The notes beneath the pieces were generated by a model. It saw nothing but the letters and a program-made list of their open reading frames with translations. It had not been told where the DNA came from and made no database searches. The position numbers and the translations under genes were made by a program. Of a stretch of 64,000 bases of DNA, positions 1 through 9,730 are shown piece by piece; positions within the stretch are counted from its first letter, which is position 1; each line of letters begins with the position of its first letter. Origin of the DNA: G963662675 sp963676845 (lineage in GTDB: Bacteria; Bacteroidota; Bacteroidia; Bacteroidales; Prolixibacteraceae); contig CAXXKK010000027.1 of the NCBI GenBank assembly GCA_963676845.2, forward strand, positions 1 to 64,000, in the 5' to 3' direction.

Positions 1-5
1 TTAAA

Positions 6-3000
6 ATGGATAAAAATCAGGAATTACTTCTTCAAAAACTTAAAAAAGAAGAGCAGGCAAGAATTAAAGCTGAACAATTACTGGAAAAACAATCACTAGA
101 ATTACAACATTCCAATCAAAAGCTTATTGAGCTTAACAGCAAACTTGAAAACGCCCTCTTCAACAAGACTAATAAATTAAAGGCAAGCGAAGAAGAATAC
201 CAAATACTGGTTGAAAGCATTAATGACCTGATTTTCAAAACAGATTTGAGAGGTAAAATCTGCCTAATCAACTCAATAACAAGCGAAACCCTCGGCTATG
301 GGAAAGATGAACTATTAAATACTAATATTTCTGATTTAATTCTTGATTCTCATAGAAAGGACGTTATTTCAGTCTACATCAACCAATCGAAATCAGACAA
401 CTGTATTTCCTATCACGAAGTTCCTCTTTTAACCAAACAGGGAAACCCAATATGGCTTGGAATGAATGTCCAATTCACCGGCGAAAATTGCAGAGATTGT
501 CAAAGGAAACAAGACTACCTGGCTGGAAAAGTCAAGGATATATATGCCCCTAGTTGCCAGTACGAAGAAGTTATTATTGTTGCCCGGGATATTACCCGTC
601 AAAAAGAAGATGAAGACAAATTAAACCGACAAAGCCGCCAGCTACATCAATTATTCTATCAACAAAAAACACTCTCAGATGCAGCAGTAGAGCTGAATTC
701 TATTAAAGATTTTTCGGAAAAAATCAACAATGTAATTGAACAAGTAGGAAGTGCTCTTGATGTTAGCCGGGTTTATATCTTTGAAAACAATCAAAAATTA
801 ACAAAAACGACAAATACGTTTGAATGGTGCAATGAAGGCATTATCCCTCAAATTGATAATTTGAAAAAAGTGCCGTATAAGCTAATTCCATCCTGGAAAA
901 AATTATTATTGCAAAACGGGAAAATCCATTCAAACAACATCACTGAGCTCCCCAAGGATATTCAAGATATACTTATACCACAAGATATCCAATCCATTCT
1001 TGTTTTTCAACTTACCGTAGCCGGTCGTTTTTTGGGATTTATTGGGTTTGATGAGTGTAAGTATAAAAGGAAATGGAATAAACAAGATGAAGAATTATTA
1101 AAAACGATTTCAAACATTATTGCCAACTCATTCGAACGCAAAATAATGGATAAAAACCTTTCCGAAAGTGAAAGGAAACACCGGGAACTTACAGAATTCC
1201 TCCCAGAAATGATTTGCGAAGTAAATCTGGATGGAAGCCTACGATATGTCAATCAGCATGCTATTCAAAAACTAAAATACACAGAAAAAGAAGTTTATAG
1301 TTCTGAGTTTTCCATTTTTAACATGTTCCAGGAAAAGGATTTCCCAAAAGTCAGGGAAAACATGAAACGCATAACAATAGACCATAAAAACCTGGCTAAC
1401 GAATACCAAATTAAAGATAAAAATGAAAAAATCATTGATGTAATAATCTATTCTACCCCACTTATTGAAAACAAAACAGTAAAAGGAGTTCGTGGGGTAA
1501 TGGTAGATATTTCCCAACTAAAACAATCAGAGAAACTTATAAAACACAATCTCGAACAACAAAAAATCGTATCCGAAATATCGATGGGATTAAACTCTCC
1601 TGGAGATTTTGAGAAACACATAAACAACTCAATCAAAACAATTGGAGATCATCTGGATATCAGCTGTATATACATACTCCAAAACAACAATTCTTCTGAC
1701 ACGATTTATCATTGGAGCAACAATACTAAGAATGCAATATCGGAAAAGAACAAGCAAGTAATGAGTGCTTTGCAAAATCTCATCACCAAAGAAAGCATCA
1801 TTATAGCAAACGACTTGCGTAAAATTCCTACTGAAATAAAAGACATGTTCGAAAAGAACAATGTGAAATCGACTATAGTTCTCCCACTAATTTACGACAA
1901 ACAAACTTCTGGTTTTATCTGTTTTCTCGAAAAGGAAAAAGCCAGAAAGTGGAATAACTCTGAAATAGAATTTCTGAAAACAGTATCCAATATCCTTTCA
2001 AATGCTTTTGTTAGAAAACAAATTATTCAACACCTAACTGCCAGTGAAAAAGAAAACAGGGCAATCATCGATTCAATTCCAGATGTAATTGTCCATTTAG
2101 ATGAAAACGGACACATAATATCTTATAAATCATCATTAAGAACAAGTGTTTTTACTCCTTCGGGAAAAATGAATGGAGATAATATTTCAGATATTTTTGA
2201 AAGGACATTAGCAAATAACATGCTAGTATCCATCAAAGAATGTCTTAAAACTGGGAACTTTAAATTTGACTTTAGCTTTTTGAATAAAGGAGAAATGGAA
2301 TACCATGAAGCTCGATTTGTATCCATCAACAACACAGAGGTCGTCGCCATTATTCGCAACGTTACCGAAATGATCGAAAACGAAAAACAACTAAAACTTG
2401 CAAAAACTAAAGCTGAAGAGAACTCCCTGGCTAAGTCAGAGTTCCTGGCCAATGTTTCTCATGAAATCCGCACTCCGATGAACGCCATCCTTGGATTTAG
2501 TGAATGGCTTTATGACAATTCCAAAAATGAACAACACAAAGACTACTTACACACCATTTTGACCAGTGGTCGTACTTTATTGTCTTTAATAAACGACATA
2601 CTTGATTTGTCCCGTATTGAATCCGGGAAAATGAACATTGAGCTTGAACCCATGCAATATAGGGTAACTGTTAATGAGATAAAACAAGTATTCAAGCAAA
2701 AACTGGAATCTAAAAACCTAAATCTAAATATTAATACCGATCCAAGCATTCCTTCTTTTTTGTACATGGACGAAATACGGTTCTACCAAATTTTATTCAA
2801 CCTTGTTGGAAATGCAATTAAGTTTACCCACAAAGGGTTCATTAACATCTCAGGCTATGCCCATAAAACAAGTGATCCCAAACTAATCAATCTCTTTGTT
2901 GAAATTGAAGATACAGGAATTGGAATCATGGAAAATCAGCAAGAAAAAATTTTCCAGGCATTTTCTCAACAAAGTGGACAAAGCAACAGATATTATGAAG

Positions 3001-3881
3001 GGACTGGTTTAGGACTGGCAATTGTTAGTGGATTACTGAAAAAATTAAATGGATCTATCAGCTTAAAAAGTAAAGTAAATGTTGGTTCTGTATTTACAAT
3101 TCAATTTAAAGGGGTGAAAATTGCTGAGACAAAAGAAAAAGAAGCAACCCTTGACAAAGACGACACTAAGCTAGTCTTTGCCCCCTGCAAAATATTAATT
3201 GTAGATGACGTTGAATTCAATATTTTAGTGTTAAAGCGAATTATCGAGTTTGACAATATTACTTTCTTAGAGGCAGAAAACGGGGAGGATGGAATTGAGA
3301 TAGCAAAGCAAGAAAAACCAGATATTATTTTCATGGACATCCGACTTCCCGGCATGAATGGCTACACAGCCACCGAAATCATTAAGTCTGATAAAAAAAC
3401 AAAATCCATCCCTGTTGTTGCATTTACAGCATCAACAATGCATGATGAACTCGAGAGAATCGGTAAACAATTTGATGCGTTCCTTCAAAAACCTGTATTT
3501 AAAAAGGAAGTTATTTCTGTTCTTAAAAAATTCATTCCTCATAAATACACCTCCCTGTCAATAAAAGAAATTGAGCAACAAGAAAAGGAAGAAGCACCTC
3601 AAATAGACGATTCATTACGCAAACAACTTCCTGAAATCATAAATACACTGGAATATAAATTTCTCAATAAATGGAATTCGATTAAAGATGACCTGATTAT
3701 TTTTGAAATCGAAGATTTCTGCAATGAACTGTCAGACTATATTTTTGGGAAATCTTGCCAGCACATCGACAAATACTGCAGAGAGCTAAACCTAAGTTTA
3801 CAGTCATTCGATATCAACCGAATTGATAAAAAAATGTCAGAATTTCCGGGATTAATTAAGAAACTAAAATCATTTCTTTAA
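6..3881 (+). CDS. Hybrid sensor histidine kinase (PAS/GAF/HisKA/HATPase/REC)
   Basis: A predicted phosphorelay sensor of 1291 residues. The order is an N-terminal coiled coil (about 10-65), PAS1 (65-200), GAF1 (215-375), PAS2 (385-510), GAF2 (520-690), PAS3 (690-790), HisKA, HATPase and a receiver. The phospho-acceptor is His819 in FLANVSHEIRTPMN. The ATPase shows an N box (Asn936 in NLVGNAIKFT), DTGIGI and GTGLGLAI. The receiver carries Asp1111 in IIFMDIRLPG, followed by about 100 helical residues of unknown role. No membrane segment is visible, so sensing is probably cytoplasmic. PAS1 has a Cys-rich insert (C162, C165, C184). The frame is still open to the window edge, so the true start may lie upstream. 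The ligand is unknown. Confidence 0.93.
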   Translation: MDKNQELLLQKLKKEEQARIKAEQLLEKQSLELQHSNQKLIELNSKLENALFNKTNKLKASEEEYQILVESINDLIFKTDLRGKICLINSITSETLGYGKDELLNTNISDLILDSHRKDVISVYINQSKSDNCISYHEVPLLTKQGNPIWLGMNVQFTGENCRDCQRKQDYLAGKVKDIYAPSCQYEEVIIVARDITRQKEDEDKLNRQSRQLHQLFYQQKTLSDAAVELNSIKDFSEKINNVIEQVGSALDVSRVYIFENNQKLTKTTNTFEWCNEGIIPQIDNLKKVPYKLIPSWKKLLLQNGKIHSNNITELPKDIQDILIPQDIQSILVFQLTVAGRFLGFIGFDECKYKRKWNKQDEELLKTISNIIANSFERKIMDKNLSESERKHRELTEFLPEMICEVNLDGSLRYVNQHAIQKLKYTEKEVYSSEFSIFNMFQEKDFPKVRENMKRITIDHKNLANEYQIKDKNEKIIDVIIYSTPLIENKTVKGVRGVMVDISQLKQSEKLIKHNLEQQKIVSEISMGLNSPGDFEKHINNSIKTIGDHLDISCIYILQNNNSSDTIYHWSNNTKNAISEKNKQVMSALQNLITKESIIIANDLRKIPTEIKDMFEKNNVKSTIVLPLIYDKQTSGFICFLEKEKARKWNNSEIEFLKTVSNILSNAFVRKQIIQHLTASEKENRAIIDSIPDVIVHLDENGHIISYKSSLRTSVFTPSGKMNGDNISDIFERTLANNMLVSIKECLKTGNFKFDFSFLNKGEMEYHEARFVSINNTEVVAIIRNVTEMIENEKQLKLAKTKAEENSLAKSEFLANVSHEIRTPMNAILGFSEWLYDNSKNEQHKDYLHTILTSGRTLLSLINDILDLSRIESGKMNIELEPMQYRVTVNEIKQVFKQKLESKNLNLNINTDPSIPSFLYMDEIRFYQILFNLVGNAIKFTHKGFINISGYAHKTSDPKLINLFVEIEDTGIGIMENQQEKIFQAFSQQSGQSNRYYEGTGLGLAIVSGLLKKLNGSISLKSKVNVGSVFTIQFKGVKIAETKEKEATLDKDDTKLVFAPCKILIVDDVEFNILVLKRIIEFDNITFLEAENGEDGIEIAKQEKPDIIFMDIRLPGMNGYTATEIIKSDKKTKSIPVVAFTASTMHDELERIGKQFDAFLQKPVFKKEVISVLKKFIPHKYTSLSIKEIEQQEKEEAPQIDDSLRKQLPEIINTLEYKFLNKWNSIKDDLIIFEIEDFCNELSDYIFGKSCQHIDKYCRELNLSLQSFDINRIDKKMSEFPGLIKKLKSFL

Positions 3882-4571
3882 ACAACAGTTTTGGAGATCA
3901 TCCTAAAAAAGTGACAACAAACAACCGCCAGGCAACAATTAACAAAGTCTAGTTTATCAATATCAAAAATCTACTTTGAGATATCAAGAGAAAATAATCT
4001 TCACAAACACCTGTTGATATCTTTATTTTGCTTTTTGATCCCCCAAAACAATGTTTTGTCCAATTTTTCATATATATTAGCATTGGGAATGAAGTTCAAC
4101 AACAGGGCTTAGATGTTAATTGAATAGGTGGTTTATTTTTCATTACTAACACATCCTTCTATTCATTTTAGAAAGAGAAATAAAATATTTTGTTAGATTA
4201 TTTTATAAGTCAATTAACGGTTATTGTAGTTAATCAAGCCAAATGATTAACAGAAAGGGATTGGGGGATACGGTTCTGAACAAAAAACAAACGCCAAAAT
4301 TCTATCAGAATCAAAATCTTACCTTCAAGTGTGTCCCCCAAATCCCCTTTTGTTCTAAGGGTTAATGTTTTTTCAGCCTAAATACATCAAACTTTCAATT
4401 TTGAAAAAGCAATTTTTTATTGAAAACTTCCACACTCAAAAGACAACTACAAAACATCTATTAACAATAACACCATCATAGAGAACCAGAATTACACTAT
4501 CGTATGTAAAATTAAACATCTCATCATGATCTTCATGACACCTTTTTAGCATTATGAACGTAAAGAAATAC
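3882..4571. other. Long intergenic gap between kinase and nadB
   Basis: About 690 bases without a convincing gene on either strand. It is very AT-rich. The only clear structure is the imperfect inverted repeat listed separately near its middle. The last part, next to nadB, holds an 18-nt TCATCATGAT-type element at 4521-4538 that recurs with two changes at 7883-7900, and then the nadB promoter box. Confidence 0.6.
4254..4351. repeat. Imperfect inverted repeat (possible hairpin)
   Basis: The left arm at 4254-4271 (AAAGGGATTGGGGGATAC) pairs imperfectly with the right arm at 4331-4351, which contains GTGTCCCCC and AATCCCCTTTT. The loop is about 60 nt. It lies 370 nt past the kinase stop, which is far for a simple terminator. 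It could be a remnant of a small palindromic element or a structured RNA. No target-site duplication was identified. Confidence 0.5.
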
Positions 4572-4579
4572 TAACTTTG
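4572..4579 (+). promoter_or_regulatory. Bacteroidetes -7 promoter box for nadB
   Basis: TAACTTTG matches the Bacteroidetes housekeeping -7 consensus TAnnTTTG and lies 17 nt before the ATG at 4597. This makes the in-frame GTG at 4579 unlikely as a start, because it would lie in the promoter. A clear -33 TTTG box is not visible. Confidence 0.7.
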
Positions 4580-4596
4580 TGCCTCAATTTATTCTA

Positions 4597-6168
4597 ATGC
4601 AGGTTTTAAAGTTTGATACGATTGTTGTTGGAAGTGGACTTGCAGGACTAACAGCTGCCTTTCATGCAGCAAAAAATGGTTCTGTTGCAATCATCACAAA
4701 ATCCCAACTGGACACCAGTAATTCCTATTACGCCCAAGGAGGTATTGCAGGGGCAATATCAGAAGAAGATACAACAGATCTTCATTATCACGACACCATT
4801 GTAGCAGGTCGTGGTCTTTGCGAAACAGAAGCAGTAAAAATACTGGTTAAAGAAGGCAGAGAGCGCATACTTGAGCTAATTGACATGGGGATGGAGTTCG
4901 ATCAGATAAACGGGAAATATGTTCTTGGTCTGGAAGGTGGACACAGTAAAAGAAGAGTACTTCATGCAGGTGGTGATGCTACAGGAAAAGAACTTACTTG
5001 CTTCATGTTAAACAAAGTATTGGAGCAGGAAAATATTCAGACTTTTGAATTTACAGCTGCAACAAAACTAATTATTAAGAACAATACTTGTGCTGGTGTA
5101 CAAGCTATTGATTTTGTAAGTGGGAAGAATCTGGTATTCCAATCTTCATCTTGTATTCTTGCAACGGGAGGGCTTTCCAGAATTTTCAGCCGAACAACAA
5201 ACCCTCATACTGCAACTGGAGACGGAATTGCTCTCGCTTACGATGTTGGAGCAAAAGTAGAAGACATGGAATTCATTCAATTCCACCCCTCTGCTCTTTA
5301 CGTTGAGAATAAAGATGCGTTCTTAATTAGCGAAGCTGTTCGGGGTGAAGGTGCCTGGTTGCTAAATAAAAATGAAGAACGTTTCATGACAGGAATTCAT
5401 CCGTTGGCAGAACTTGCACCACGAGATGTTGTAGCGTTCTCTATTTATCAGCAAATGAAGAAAGATGAAAGTCCCTATATCTACCTTTCTTTAAAACACC
5501 TTGATGCCGAAAAAATTAAGGATCGTTTTAAAAACATTAGCAAAAAACTGGAAGAGTACGGTTATGACATGACGAAGGATCTGCTTCCTGTTTCACCTGC
5601 TGCCCATTATATGGTTGGAGGAATAAAAACCGACTTACATGGCGAAACAAACATTCCAGGACTTTTTGTTTGCGGAGAAGTTGCATCAACTGGTGTTATG
5701 GGTGCAAACAGGCTAGCTAGCAATTCCTTGCTCGAATGCCTTGTTTTTGGGAAAAGAGCAAGTGAGAAAGCAGCAGAATATATTGGCAAAGACATTAAAT
5801 TTGATCCTCCTGAACTCATGACGAACTTACCGGAGAATGAATTATTTTACCTACACATAAAGAATGAAATCGCAGATTTAATGTCTAAATATGTTGGAAT
5901 AGTTCGTAACGAACCTGATCTAACAAAAGCACTTGACCGATTAGAAGAGATAAAAACAAAAATCCCTCAAAACATTCATGATTACAATATTTTAAAAGCC
6001 CATCAGGTTACAGAGACATGTGAACTCATTACCCGTTCAGCTTTACTAAGAAAAGAAAGTCGTGGGGGTCATATCCGCGAAGAATATAAACATGAGGATC
6101 CTGATTTCAGGACTCATATCATTCAGCAAAAAAATAAAGAAATAACTTTTATCCCTATTCAGAAATGA
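4597..6168 (+). CDS. nadB: L-aspartate oxidase
   Basis: Oxidises L-aspartate to iminoaspartate with FAD, the first step of de novo NAD synthesis. Seen: an N-terminal Rossmann motif VVGSGLAGLTAA, SYYAQGGIAGA, the active-site region EFIQFHPSAL, AVRGEGAWL, PAAHYMVGGIKTD and the FAD-end motif NRLASNSLLECLVFG. These distinguish NadB from fumarate reductase only in combination with context. The chosen ATG gives 523 residues, a normal family length. The frame could start at a GTG 18 nt earlier, but that lies in the promoter box. It overlaps nadC by 4 nt (ATGATGA), so the two are translationally coupled. No nadA is in the window. Confidence 0.95.
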   Translation: MQVLKFDTIVVGSGLAGLTAAFHAAKNGSVAIITKSQLDTSNSYYAQGGIAGAISEEDTTDLHYHDTIVAGRGLCETEAVKILVKEGRERILELIDMGMEFDQINGKYVLGLEGGHSKRRVLHAGGDATGKELTCFMLNKVLEQENIQTFEFTAATKLIIKNNTCAGVQAIDFVSGKNLVFQSSSCILATGGLSRIFSRTTNPHTATGDGIALAYDVGAKVEDMEFIQFHPSALYVENKDAFLISEAVRGEGAWLLNKNEERFMTGIHPLAELAPRDVVAFSIYQQMKKDESPYIYLSLKHLDAEKIKDRFKNISKKLEEYGYDMTKDLLPVSPAAHYMVGGIKTDLHGETNIPGLFVCGEVASTGVMGANRLASNSLLECLVFGKRASEKAAEYIGKDIKFDPPELMTNLPENELFYLHIKNEIADLMSKYVGIVRNEPDLTKALDRLEEIKTKIPQNIHDYNILKAHQVTETCELITRSALLRKESRGGHIREEYKHEDPDFRTHIIQQKNKEITFIPIQK

Positions 6169-7010
6169 TGAATACCAAAGAACTTGAAGCAGCAAAACAC
6201 TTGATTAAATTGGCAATGGACGAAGATGTTGCCACAGGTGATATTACAACGGACAACTTAATTCCAGCTGAAAGCAGGAAAAAAGCTTACATGATTGCTA
6301 AAGCAGATGGAGTTATTGCTGGTATAGAAGTTGCAGAAATGGTCTTTCGAGAATTGGATCCTGATTTAAAATGGGAACCTGCCATTGAAGATGGAAGCCC
6401 CGTAAAAAAAGGAGACATCATTGTTCGCTTTGAAGCTACTTACAGGGCATTATTGACAGCAGAGCGCACGGCATTAAACTTTTTTCAGCGCATGTCTGGT
6501 ATTGCTTCGATGTCTGCCATTTATGCAAATGCCGTAAAAGACTACAAAACAGTTATTCTTGACACCCGAAAAACCTTGCCCGGCTTTAGAATGCTGGACA
6601 AATATGCCGTAAAAACCGGAGGAGCAACTAATCACCGTATCGGCCTATTCGACATGGTCATGATAAAAGACAACCACATTGATATTGCCGGAGGAATAAC
6701 CAATGCCGTAAATCAAATAAAAGATAAAATTAAACCCGGTATTAAAATTGAAGTAGAAACAACTACGCTTGAACAGGTACAAGAAGCAATAGATGCCGGT
6801 GCAGACATCATAATGCTGGATAACATGGACACCGAAACAATGACAAAGGCCGTTCAGCTAATCGATGGAAAAGCAAAAGTTGAAGCTTCAGGCAATATGA
6901 CATTGGAACGTTTAAAAGAAGTAGCTTCCACTGGTGTCGATTTTATATCTATCGGTGCATTGACTCATTCGGTAAACGCAATGGATATTAGTCAACGAAT
7001 TGAAGTATGA
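6165..7010 (+). CDS. nadC: Nicotinate-nucleotide pyrophosphorylase (carboxylating)
   Basis: Quinolinate phosphoribosyltransferase, which makes nicotinate mononucleotide from quinolinate and PRPP. The 281-residue length is typical. The family signature is clear: DTRKTLPGFRMLDKYAVKTG, then NHRIGLFDMVMIKDNHI, then VEVETTT- and ADIIMLDNM-like strands of the alpha/beta barrel and a late SGNMTLERLKE. The start ATG overlaps the nadB stop; a second ATG three bases later is equally possible. Its own stop overlaps the coaX start by 4 nt. The three genes form one tight operon for pyridine-nucleotide and CoA precursors. Confidence 0.96.
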   Translation: MMNTKELEAAKHLIKLAMDEDVATGDITTDNLIPAESRKKAYMIAKADGVIAGIEVAEMVFRELDPDLKWEPAIEDGSPVKKGDIIVRFEATYRALLTAERTALNFFQRMSGIASMSAIYANAVKDYKTVILDTRKTLPGFRMLDKYAVKTGGATNHRIGLFDMVMIKDNHIDIAGGITNAVNQIKDKIKPGIKIEVETTTLEQVQEAIDAGADIIMLDNMDTETMTKAVQLIDGKAKVEASGNMTLERLKEVASTGVDFISIGALTHSVNAMDISQRIEV

Positions 7011-7744
7011 ACCTAATCATCGACATTGGCAATACACGATGTAAACTTGCAGTTTTTGAGAATGATGAAATCATTTTTCAAAATGCAGTGCCCGAATTGA
7101 CAGTCAGCGATATTGAAAAACTGAAGCAACAATTTCCCTGGCTATCAAAAGCAATTTTAGCTTCAGTACGTGATTATCAAGCCAGTGTTCATGAGTTTCT
7201 TCAGAAAAAATTTGATCTGTTTATACAACTGGATCATCAAATACCTGTACCTATTAAAAATCTGTATAAAAGTCCTGAAACACTTGGCTATGACAGGTTA
7301 GCAGTAGCAATTGGTGCAACCGAAATTTGTCCGGGGAAGAATCTTTTAATTATTGATGCCGGAACAGCAATTACTTATGAATTTGTATCCGAAAATAATG
7401 AATACCTGGGAGGCAATATCTCTCCAGGATTAAAAAGTCGTTTTCAGGCCCTTCACGATTATACCGGGAAACTCCCACTCGTGAATCAAAATGAGAATTA
7501 TTATTCTATTGGGCACAACACGGAATCCGCGATAAGAACAGGGGTCCAGATGGGACTCCTATTTGAGGTAGAAAAATACATTGAGTTTTTCAAAAGTAAG
7601 TACCATGACATCACAGTTTTTATTACAGGTGGAGATGCTATTTTTTTTGAAAAAAATATTAAAAGCTCCATATTTGTGGACTTTAATTTAATATTGAAGG
7701 GTTTAAATGAGATATTAAAATTCAATGATAGATCATTAGATTGA
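7007..7744 (+). CDS. coaX: Type III pantothenate kinase
   Basis: Phosphorylates pantothenate in the first committed step of CoA synthesis. The ASKHA-type P-loop LIIDIGNTRCKLAVF is at the N-terminus, followed by GYDRLAVAIGA and the second phosphate motif IIDAGTAITYEF, and GGNISPG. All are hallmarks of CoaX, not of CoaA or PanK II. The length of 245 residues is typical. It is coupled to nadC by an ATGA overlap. A 366-nt gap follows before the next same-strand gene, so the envelope genes downstream probably have their own promoter. Confidence 0.95.
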   Translation: MNLIIDIGNTRCKLAVFENDEIIFQNAVPELTVSDIEKLKQQFPWLSKAILASVRDYQASVHEFLQKKFDLFIQLDHQIPVPIKNLYKSPETLGYDRLAVAIGATEICPGKNLLIIDAGTAITYEFVSENNEYLGGNISPGLKSRFQALHDYTGKLPLVNQNENYYSIGHNTESAIRTGVQMGLLFEVEKYIEFFKSKYHDITVFITGGDAIFFEKNIKSSIFVDFNLILKGLNEILKFNDRSLD

Positions 7745-7902
7745 GATTATTTGTAAACACAAGCAGTTATTGCAGAACATTTCAACTCTGTCTTTTTTCA
7801 AAAAATGACAATTAATTAACAAACAACCAAGATATATTTTACGAAAGTCAAAACTGAGGAGTATTATACAGTTAAAGCCTAATCATCATGATTTTAATGA
7901 TT

Positions 7903-7920
7903 TTGGCACGAGATTTGGGT
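7903..7920 (+). promoter_or_regulatory. Candidate sigma-54 (-24/-12) promoter
   Basis: TTGGCACGAGATTTGGGT resembles the sigma-54 consensus (TTGGCACG, four bases, TTGC). The -24 half is perfect. The -12 half reads TTGG, so the second base of the conserved GC is changed. It points toward the TPR/lptC operon. A sigma-54 activator gene is present at 18683-20248, but no link is shown. It may be chance. Confidence 0.3.
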
Positions 7921-8031
7921 TTAAGACAAATAGATACGTTGTTTTATTAGAAAATGAGCTCATTGATAAAAAAGGTTAAACAAGTAAACAAAAGGCAATT
8001 AGATCGGGAAAATATATTCTAAAAAATAGTT

Positions 8032-8039
8032 TATATTTG
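8032..8039 (+). promoter_or_regulatory. Bacteroidetes -7 promoter box
   Basis: TATATTTG matches TAnnTTTG 71 nt before the ATG at 8111. It would give a leader of about 65 nt ending in a visible AAGGAG ribosome-binding site, which is unusual in this genome. Confidence 0.55.
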
Positions 8040-8110
8040 ACACTCTTTTAAAAATTGATATTGATCATACTAAATTTATAAACATATATCATCTAAAAAC
8101 ATAAGGAGCA

Positions 8111-9730
8111 ATGAAATCTTTAATATCTAACATTAAATTACTTACGACAGTATTTGCTGTGCTGATAAGTTTTTCTGCTTTTGCACAGAGAACGATTACC
8201 GGTACAGTTTACAAAGACGGAGAAGTAGCAGCGGGAGTGACTGTTGAAGGTCACAAGTCTAAAGAAACATTCATGACCAGCTTTGATGGAAAATACAGCA
8301 TCAATGTTGGAGACGGAGCTAAGTGGTTACGTTTCACATTTATTGATGAATCAGAAAAAGTTGACATTGAAGGAAACACAAGTGATGTCATCGATTTTAG
8401 TTTCGATGGAGTAATTCCTGAAGCAACAGTTGACGCAAGTGGTGCTGATCTACGTTCTGCTGAAGAACTACAAAGAGCAGGAGAAACTGATTTCTTAAGT
8501 CCATATACCATGTACGATCAATTCTATGATCAAGACGATTATGATGGAGCGTTACCTTACTGGAGAACTCTTTACAACAAATATCCAGCTTCCAGCAAAA
8601 ATATCTACATCAGTGGTGAAAAGATGTACAAAGATAAAATTGAAAAAGCATCTACTCCTCAAATTCGTGAGCAATACATTGATACATTGATGGCTGTTTA
8701 TGACAAAAGGGTTGAACACTTTGGACAAAAAGGTTATGTGTTAAGTCGTAAGGCTGTTGCTTTACTAGAATATAAAATTACTAATGGTCCTGAATTAAGT
8801 GATGAAGAACGCATATCTGTATTCAAAGAAGCATATAACTATCTTGACGAATCAATTTCAGAAGAAGGAGAAAATGCAGAACCAGCAGCAATCGTTCTTT
8901 ATATGCAAACAACTCGTAGTTTATACATGATGGGTGAGCTTGCTAATGAAAAAGTTGCTGAAAACTACAACCTGCTTTCTGAAATTGTAGATGCAAATCT
9001 TGCAAAAGGTGGAGATGAAGAAAAATACACAACTACAAAAGAAAGTATTGACAGCTCATTCCAAACCAGTGGTGCTGCAGACTGTGAAACGTTAGTTAGC
9101 TTATACACACCTAAATTCGATCAAATTTCTCAAGATATTGATCAACTGAAAAAAATGCTTCAGATTCTGGGAAAACAAAGATGTACAGACAGTGATCTTT
9201 ATGCAAATGCATCAGAAGCACTTTACGAAATGGAACCATCTGCAGAAGCAGCATTTAACATGGCTCGTCTGTATGTGAAACGTAATGAAATTGATCGTGC
9301 AAAGGAATTCTATCAAGATGCAATTGATGCAGAAACAGACAAAGAATTACTATCTACATATTATTACGAACTTGGCGCCTTTACTCTTAGTGAAAAATCA
9401 TACCAACAAGCTCGTAACTATGCAAATCAGGCTATTGCAAATGATCCTACAAATGGAAATGCATACATGTTAAAAGGTAATGTTTATGCACAGTATGCAC
9501 CAAATTATGGCTCAACTGATTTCGAGAAAAAAGTTCTATATTGGTTAGCTACTGATTACTTTCAAAAAGCTAAAAATGTAGATCCTGATACATTCCAAGC
9601 TGCAAATTCACAAATTAAAACATATTCAGCTTATTTCCCTGGCACTGAAACAATGTTCATGGCAGGAGTAACAAAAGGTGATTCATATAAGATTGAAGGT
9701 TGGATCAATGAGACAACAACTGCACGTTAA
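8111..9730 (+). CDS. Secreted TPR-repeat protein with carboxypeptidase-like beta domain
   Basis: 539 residues. A signal peptide ends near SFSAFAQ (about residue 25). It is followed by a small beta-sandwich (RTITGTVYKDGEVAAGVTVEG, shaped like a CarboxypepD_reg domain but weak) and then mostly helices with TPR-like repeats, clearest at about 380-490 (AAFNMARLYVKRNEIDRAKE, ARNYANQAIANDPTNGNAYM). It is presumably periplasmic or outer-membrane associated. A good AAGGAG site precedes the ATG. The 3' end overlaps lptC, and the run continues into the GldE-like gene and ppiD, so a role in envelope assembly is inferred. The exact function is unknown. Confidence 0.8.
   Translation: MKSLISNIKLLTTVFAVLISFSAFAQRTITGTVYKDGEVAAGVTVEGHKSKETFMTSFDGKYSINVGDGAKWLRFTFIDESEKVDIEGNTSDVIDFSFDGVIPEATVDASGADLRSAEELQRAGETDFLSPYTMYDQFYDQDDYDGALPYWRTLYNKYPASSKNIYISGEKMYKDKIEKASTPQIREQYIDTLMAVYDKRVEHFGQKGYVLSRKAVALLEYKITNGPELSDEERISVFKEAYNYLDESISEEGENAEPAAIVLYMQTTRSLYMMGELANEKVAENYNLLSEIVDANLAKGGDEEKYTTTKESIDSSFQTSGAADCETLVSLYTPKFDQISQDIDQLKKMLQILGKQRCTDSDLYANASEALYEMEPSAEAAFNMARLYVKRNEIDRAKEFYQDAIDAETDKELLSTYYYELGAFTLSEKSYQQARNYANQAIANDPTNGNAYMLKGNVYAQYAPNYGSTDFEKKVLYWLATDYFQKAKNVDPDTFQAANSQIKTYSAYFPGTETMFMAGVTKGDSYKIEGWINETTTAR

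Larger units (their letters stand above)
7745..8110. other. Intergenic promoter region upstream of the TPR gene
   Basis: 366 bases with no gene. It holds a near-copy (7883-7900) of the TCATCATGAT element found before nadB, a sequence resembling a sigma-54 promoter (7903-7920), and a clear TAnnTTTG box (8032-8039). Confidence 0.6.

Noticed and set aside
3882..4571. Small genes in the gap
   Set aside because: No frame with a plausible start, ribosome-binding site and protein-like composition was found on either strand.
4579..4596. GTG start for nadB
   Set aside because: The codon is inside an exact TAnnTTTG promoter box; the ATG at 4597 matches the family N-terminus.
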